From Euperipatoides rowelli (taxonomy: Eukaryota > Onychophora > Udeonychophora > Euonychophora > Peripatopsidae): 11,485 bases of DNA. The translations under genes were made by a program, and so were the position numbers. Positions 8,960 through 11,485 of this stretch are shown piece after piece. The stretch lies in NCBI GenBank assembly GCA_003024985.2, contig PXIH01S0014692.1; one strand, given 5' to 3'. Every line of letters begins with the position of its first letter. The first letter of the stretch is position 1. The notes under the pieces are model-generated. The model ran no database searches, had not been told where the DNA came from, and worked only from the letters and a program-made list of their open reading frames with translations.

Positions 8960-10231
8960 TTTTTTAAATTTATTTACTCAAGGTTTAAGCTTTCACTTGT
9001 ACAGAGGAGCTTAGACAGCTCAAGAACAGATAATCAAAATACAATACAAATGACACTACTATATCATATAAACACAAATCTAATAGAATAAATAATAAAA
9101 ATAAGAAAAAATAAAAAGTGCTAAAGTTTCATTGCTCCCTGAAAGACAGACCTCAGGTCAGCCTGTAATACACCACATATAACTATATTGTGACTACTAA
9201 TTTTATATAGCATCAATACTTCTCTAAAATGATCAGAAGTCCGATTCAAAATAGCTCTTTGGAATGTCATTCCACAAAGCAATATTTCTTCTAAAAACAG
9301 AATTCATATATAAGGGATTTTTGCTTTAAGGTATTCTAATTTGAAAACAATGTTTTCTAATATTTAATCTATTGTTTAGTGTGTAATAATGGTCGAATTT
9401 CTGTTAGTAATTAGCTCTCTGTAAATAAATAAAAAATCATTTCTTACACACCTTTGAGTTGGGTTGAGAAGATTTAACCTTTTGTGCCTTTCAGTAAAGC
9501 TAGTTTTATAGAAACCCTTTATTCTCTTTGTTAGCCTTCTGTATGTCTTATCTTAGGTTTTTACAATATCAGTTCTTCTATAAAAAATAATTGTTGAGAA
9601 TAGGCCAAATAGGACTGAATGTAATAAGTGTATAGGAGTTAAAACTTTTTTGACCCATATTGTTTAAGTTATTCTTAATGTAACCGAAGGTATTTTTCAT
9701 GTTAATATTTACATTTTCAAGATGTTTTTTAAACCGTAGATCAGTTTAATAAATTATGCCCATGTTCTTTTTGACTGACTCCTTTTTTAAAAATTTATCT
9801 TTCTACTTGTAATTATTTTTTAAGTTATTTTTTCCATAATGCATTACGTATGATTTATCAGAATTTCTCACCAGATTGTCTTCACATACCCCAGCGAATT
9901 CATTCAATATTTTTTCAAGGTAAAAAGATTCAACAACACTATTAATAGCTTTCATGAATAAGATATCGGCATAGAACAATCTTTGTATTTTTTTTTCTAT
10001 ATCAGTTACAAAAATGTTAAATAGAAAGGAGCCTAGGAGACTCCCTTGTGGTACACCCATATTCACTGAATAGAGTTTAGAACATAAATGTCCTACTTGT
10101 ACAGATATGTATCTATTTGTTAAGTATGCAAAAACAAAATGAATTAGATAGGTAGGAAAAAACCCCGTTGCTAGTTTTTCTAAAAGTAGTCCGTAACTAA
10201 TTATATCATAGTTGGACATTTCCCCAAACTG
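8960..10231 (-). pseudogene. Decayed 3' half of a non-LTR retrotransposon (reverse transcriptase, Jockey/CR1/L2 type)
   Basis: The longest open part (10219..9803) encodes the middle of an RT domain. It has LLLEKL at residues 11-16, the FAYLTNR segment at 30-36, and GVPQGSLLG at 55-63 followed by FLFNIFVTDI, the non-LTR RT motif usually written GVPQGSxLGPxLF. The catalytic YADD box reads YADI (83-86), losing the second Asp. A DKSYVMHYGKNN block then matches the usual K(T/S)xxMxFG motif. Below 9803, fragments in shifting frames continue the family's C-terminus: FGYIKNNLNN, then RRLTKRIKGFYKTSFTERHK, RLNLLNPTQRCVRNDFLFIY and FRRNIALWNDIPKS, with stops between them. The copy ends near 8960 in an A-rich tail. 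The 5' part (endonuclease, early RT) is absent, the usual 5' truncation. It lies in the same orientation as the myosin gene, inside the intron between exons B and C. Confidence 0.85.
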
Positions 10232-10483
10232 CTGTCAGCATGATAAAGTGATCACTCTACATTCAATATAAAACTGTCTGCAATCATAATAAATAACATA
10301 TTTCCTTGAAGTGTTCTGTATTATCTTAATCTAGGCATTATTGGTATTTATCTAATATACCGTATATGAATTGTTCTTATCACACATTAAACTTATATTA
10401 TTTTATTTTTACTATGTCTTAGGAATGATCTCTTTATTATAGCACATCATTGATCTCTTAAGGCATTTCCCTGGGACGTAAAG

Positions 10484-10559
10484 TATAATAGGGTTATAAG
10501 ACCACTTCCTGATAAGACCACTCACATCACTCCCCCCCCCCCCTTGGAACCCTATTATA
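10484..10559. repeat. 12 bp perfect inverted repeat enclosing a poly-C run and a duplicated 11-mer
   Basis: The arms are TATAATAGGGTT (10484-10495) and AACCCTATTATA (10548-10559). Between them are ATAAGACCACT twice (10496-10506 and 10512-10522, period 16) and twelve consecutive C (10532-10543). The arrangement resembles the terminus-rich core of a very small DNA transposon or a deleted end pair, but no target duplication is clear. It is located in the intron between exons B and C. Confidence 0.7.
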
Positions 10560-10579
10560 ACATCATATAATACACTTAC

Positions 10580-10641
10580 CTATTTCTGTTATCTGTTAAT
10601 TGTTTTATAATTTGGCAATAAATTTCATCTCTAAGAATTTC
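10580..10641 (-). CDS. Myo7a: Myosin VIIa, exon B (second MyTH4 domain)
   Basis: This 62 nt exon sits between a clear acceptor (tttacttttag|GAA) and a clear donor (AAT AG|gtaagt). It enters in phase 0, directly continuing exon A, and leaves two bases (AG) to be completed by the first base of exon C, giving AGG (Arg). The peptide EILRDEIYCQIIKQLTDNRN matches the helix of MyTH4 that in myosin VII reads (K/R)DEAYVQILKQLTDN; the IYC variant resembles insect crinkled as I remember it. The 277 bp intron to exon A contains only AT-rich sequence with ACTGTA/TACAGT motifs. At 62 nt it is too short to stand out as an ORF, but its phase and homology leave little doubt. Confidence 0.93.
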
Positions 10642-10918
10642 CTAAAAGTAAAAAAATGAATAAATATAAAGACATGACTTTATCAATGTTAAAATGAAAA
10701 TTAAACCATACTGGTATACAATATTTTTATCCATCTACTGTATATATTGTTTATATCTACTCTTATCAATTTATCTAAATAGATATACAGTACTATATAC
10801 TGTACATATCAATTTAACTAAATACCATCCACAGCTATAGACATAATAAAATTTAATAAATTGAATGAAATTAATAAATATTCATATTACATTACCATAA
10901 TTGGTCGATATAACTTAC

Positions 10919-11010
10919 ATGTTTTAAAGTTCCCTCAAATATTTGGTCAGTTAATTCATTTCCCATTCGTGATCTTCTAGATGGTAAATCCCCCATATAT
11001 TTTAGGATAG
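10919..11010 (-). CDS. Myo7a: Myosin VIIa, exon A (second MyTH4 domain, middle part)
   Basis: This is the most upstream exon of the gene seen in the window, 92 nt. Read on the minus strand it begins with CT, the last two bases of a split codon, and then encodes 30 residues starting ILKYMGD and including [17 protein letters not shown]. This matches the MyTH4 core of class VII myosins, where a YMGD(Y/L)PS(K/R)R turn is followed by NELTDQIFE. MyTH4-FERM tails bind cargo and adaptor proteins and, with microtubule or membrane partners, anchor actin bundles such as stereocilia or insect bristles. The exon ends in phase 0 at a standard donor (CAT|gtaagt). The 5' end is unusual: no AG lies in frame upstream. 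The exon follows an intron ending TTAAC, a predicted AT-AC acceptor. If the upstream exon ends in G, the split codon is GCT (Ala), the residue expected from the family (A-V/I-LKYMGD). Exon identity is very secure; the exact 5' boundary is an inference. Confidence 0.93.
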
Positions 11011-11028
11011 GTTAACCAAATTAAGGAA
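11011..11028 (-). promoter_or_regulatory. Candidate U12-type (AT-AC) 3' splice site and branch point of myosin VIIa
   Basis: On the minus strand the sequence just before exon A is TTCCTTAATTTGGTTAAC. TTCCTTAAT (11028..11020) is a full match to the minor-spliceosome branch consensus TTCCTTRAY. The likely branch adenosine (11021) is 10 nt from the last intron base (11011), inside the narrow spacing U12 introns require. The intron ends in AC, and the terminal bases before the exon contain no AG. The nearest upstream AG (11043-11042) would put a TAA (11014-11012) in frame. The 5' splice site, predicted ATATCCTT, lies beyond the right edge. Confidence 0.72.
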
Positions 11029-11234
11029 TAAATGGAACATACTTTATTACAGAATATGATATTAATCATTGCTCAGAAACTATTGTGCTTATTTAGATTT
11101 AAAACGCAATATTTATATTTAGATTAACAATAAGGTTTTGGGTTCCTAAAGTTTGAATTAGTACTTGGTTCAAACTGTTTTAAATGTAATTAGAGTTTCT
11201 ACATATGCTGGCTCGTGTGTATGCAGGCATGCAT

Positions 11235-11485
11235 GATCCTTTTGACTTTAATCCCTGTGAAATTTGACACACTAATGAATATGAAACTAAAAATATTATA
11301 AACAGAATAAAAAGTTCTCTCATATCTGGTATTGATAAAATCCCTAATTACTTTATCAAAAAATGTTCTGAATTTTTCTCTAGGATAATAACTAAAATAA
11401 CTAATCTCTCTCTAGACAATAGCATTTTTCCTTCATTATGGAAAATAGCATTAATACTCCCAATTCATAAAAAAAATAAAAAAGA
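11235..11485 (+). pseudogene. Second non-LTR retrotransposon fragment, start of the reverse transcriptase domain (runs off the window)
   Basis: The frame beginning GAT at 11235 gives DPFDFNPCEI, then a TGA stop at 11265-11267, then 72 open codons to the window edge. These include IKSSLISGIDKIPNYFIKKC and ITNLSLDNSIFPSLWKIALI followed by LPIHKKNKK. This is the conserved entry to non-LTR RT domains, normally (S)xGxDxIPxxxIK followed by NLSLxxGxFPxxWKxAxVxPIxKK. The internal stop suggests a dead copy, though a sequencing error cannot be excluded from one read. Its strand is opposite to the RT fragment at 8960-10231 and two myosin exons separate them, so they are independent insertions. It lies within the predicted AT-AC intron upstream of exon A. 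No 5' end or promoter can be located. Confidence 0.85.

Noticed and set aside
11041-11043. AG at 11043-11042 (minus strand) as a normal acceptor for exon A
   Set aside because: Using it would extend the exon through an in-frame TAA at 11014-11012, and the added peptide does not match myosin VII.
8960-11485. One retrotransposon spanning both RT fragments
   Set aside because: The fragments are on opposite strands and two in-frame myosin exons lie between them.

Overview
This is an AT-rich piece of a draft animal genome (two isolated N bases, at 1352 and 3584). It holds part of one spliced gene on the minus strand, surrounded by decayed transposable elements. The gene is a class VII myosin (MYO7A; crinkled in Drosophila). 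Five consecutive exons can be placed: 11010..10919, 10641..10580, 7518..7366, 7236..7131 and 2624..2423. Together they give 615 nt of coding sequence that stays in frame across all four internal junctions. They encode the second (C-terminal) MyTH4 domain from its middle onward and the start of the second FERM domain. The motor, neck, first MyTH4-FERM and SH3 lie beyond the right edge, and the rest of the last FERM lies beyond the left edge. The residue choices (for example [40 protein letters not shown]) look closer, from memory, to arthropod or other protostome myosin VIIa than to the vertebrate protein. I cannot name the species.

From right to left: 11235-11485 is the 5' part of a non-LTR retrotransposon RT on the plus strand, cut by the window edge and broken by a stop. 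Exon A (10919-11010) has no usable AG acceptor. Instead it follows a sequence ending in AC, with a perfect U12 branch-point match ten bases upstream, so the preceding intron appears to be a minor-spliceosome AT-AC intron. Exon B follows after a 277 bp intron. The 3.06 kb intron between exons B and C carries a poly-C hairpin (10484-10559), a decayed 3' half of a non-LTR retrotransposon in the same orientation as the gene (about 8960-10231), and a compositionally distinct block (8580-8910). Exons C and D are separated by only 129 bp.

The 4.5 kb intron between exons D and E contains a complete-looking 1.18 kb DNA transposon with long terminal inverted repeats and TTAA duplications (5504-6688). 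It also has a 'CAGTGTTGG'-type repeat remnant, several strong hairpins, microsatellites and an unassigned block (4447-4640). Left of exon E, within the next intron, is a 1.26 kb hAT-like element (663-1918, 8 bp target duplication with one mismatch). Inside it sits a second 250 bp miniature element (1260-1509) with near-perfect terminal inverted repeats and an exact 8 bp duplication, so the relative order of insertion can be read directly.

There are no bacterial-type operons, CRISPR arrays, rRNA genes or convincing tRNA genes. The most notable items are the candidate AT-AC intron in a myosin VII gene, the nested miniature transposon, and the TTAA element with about 80 bp inverted repeats.
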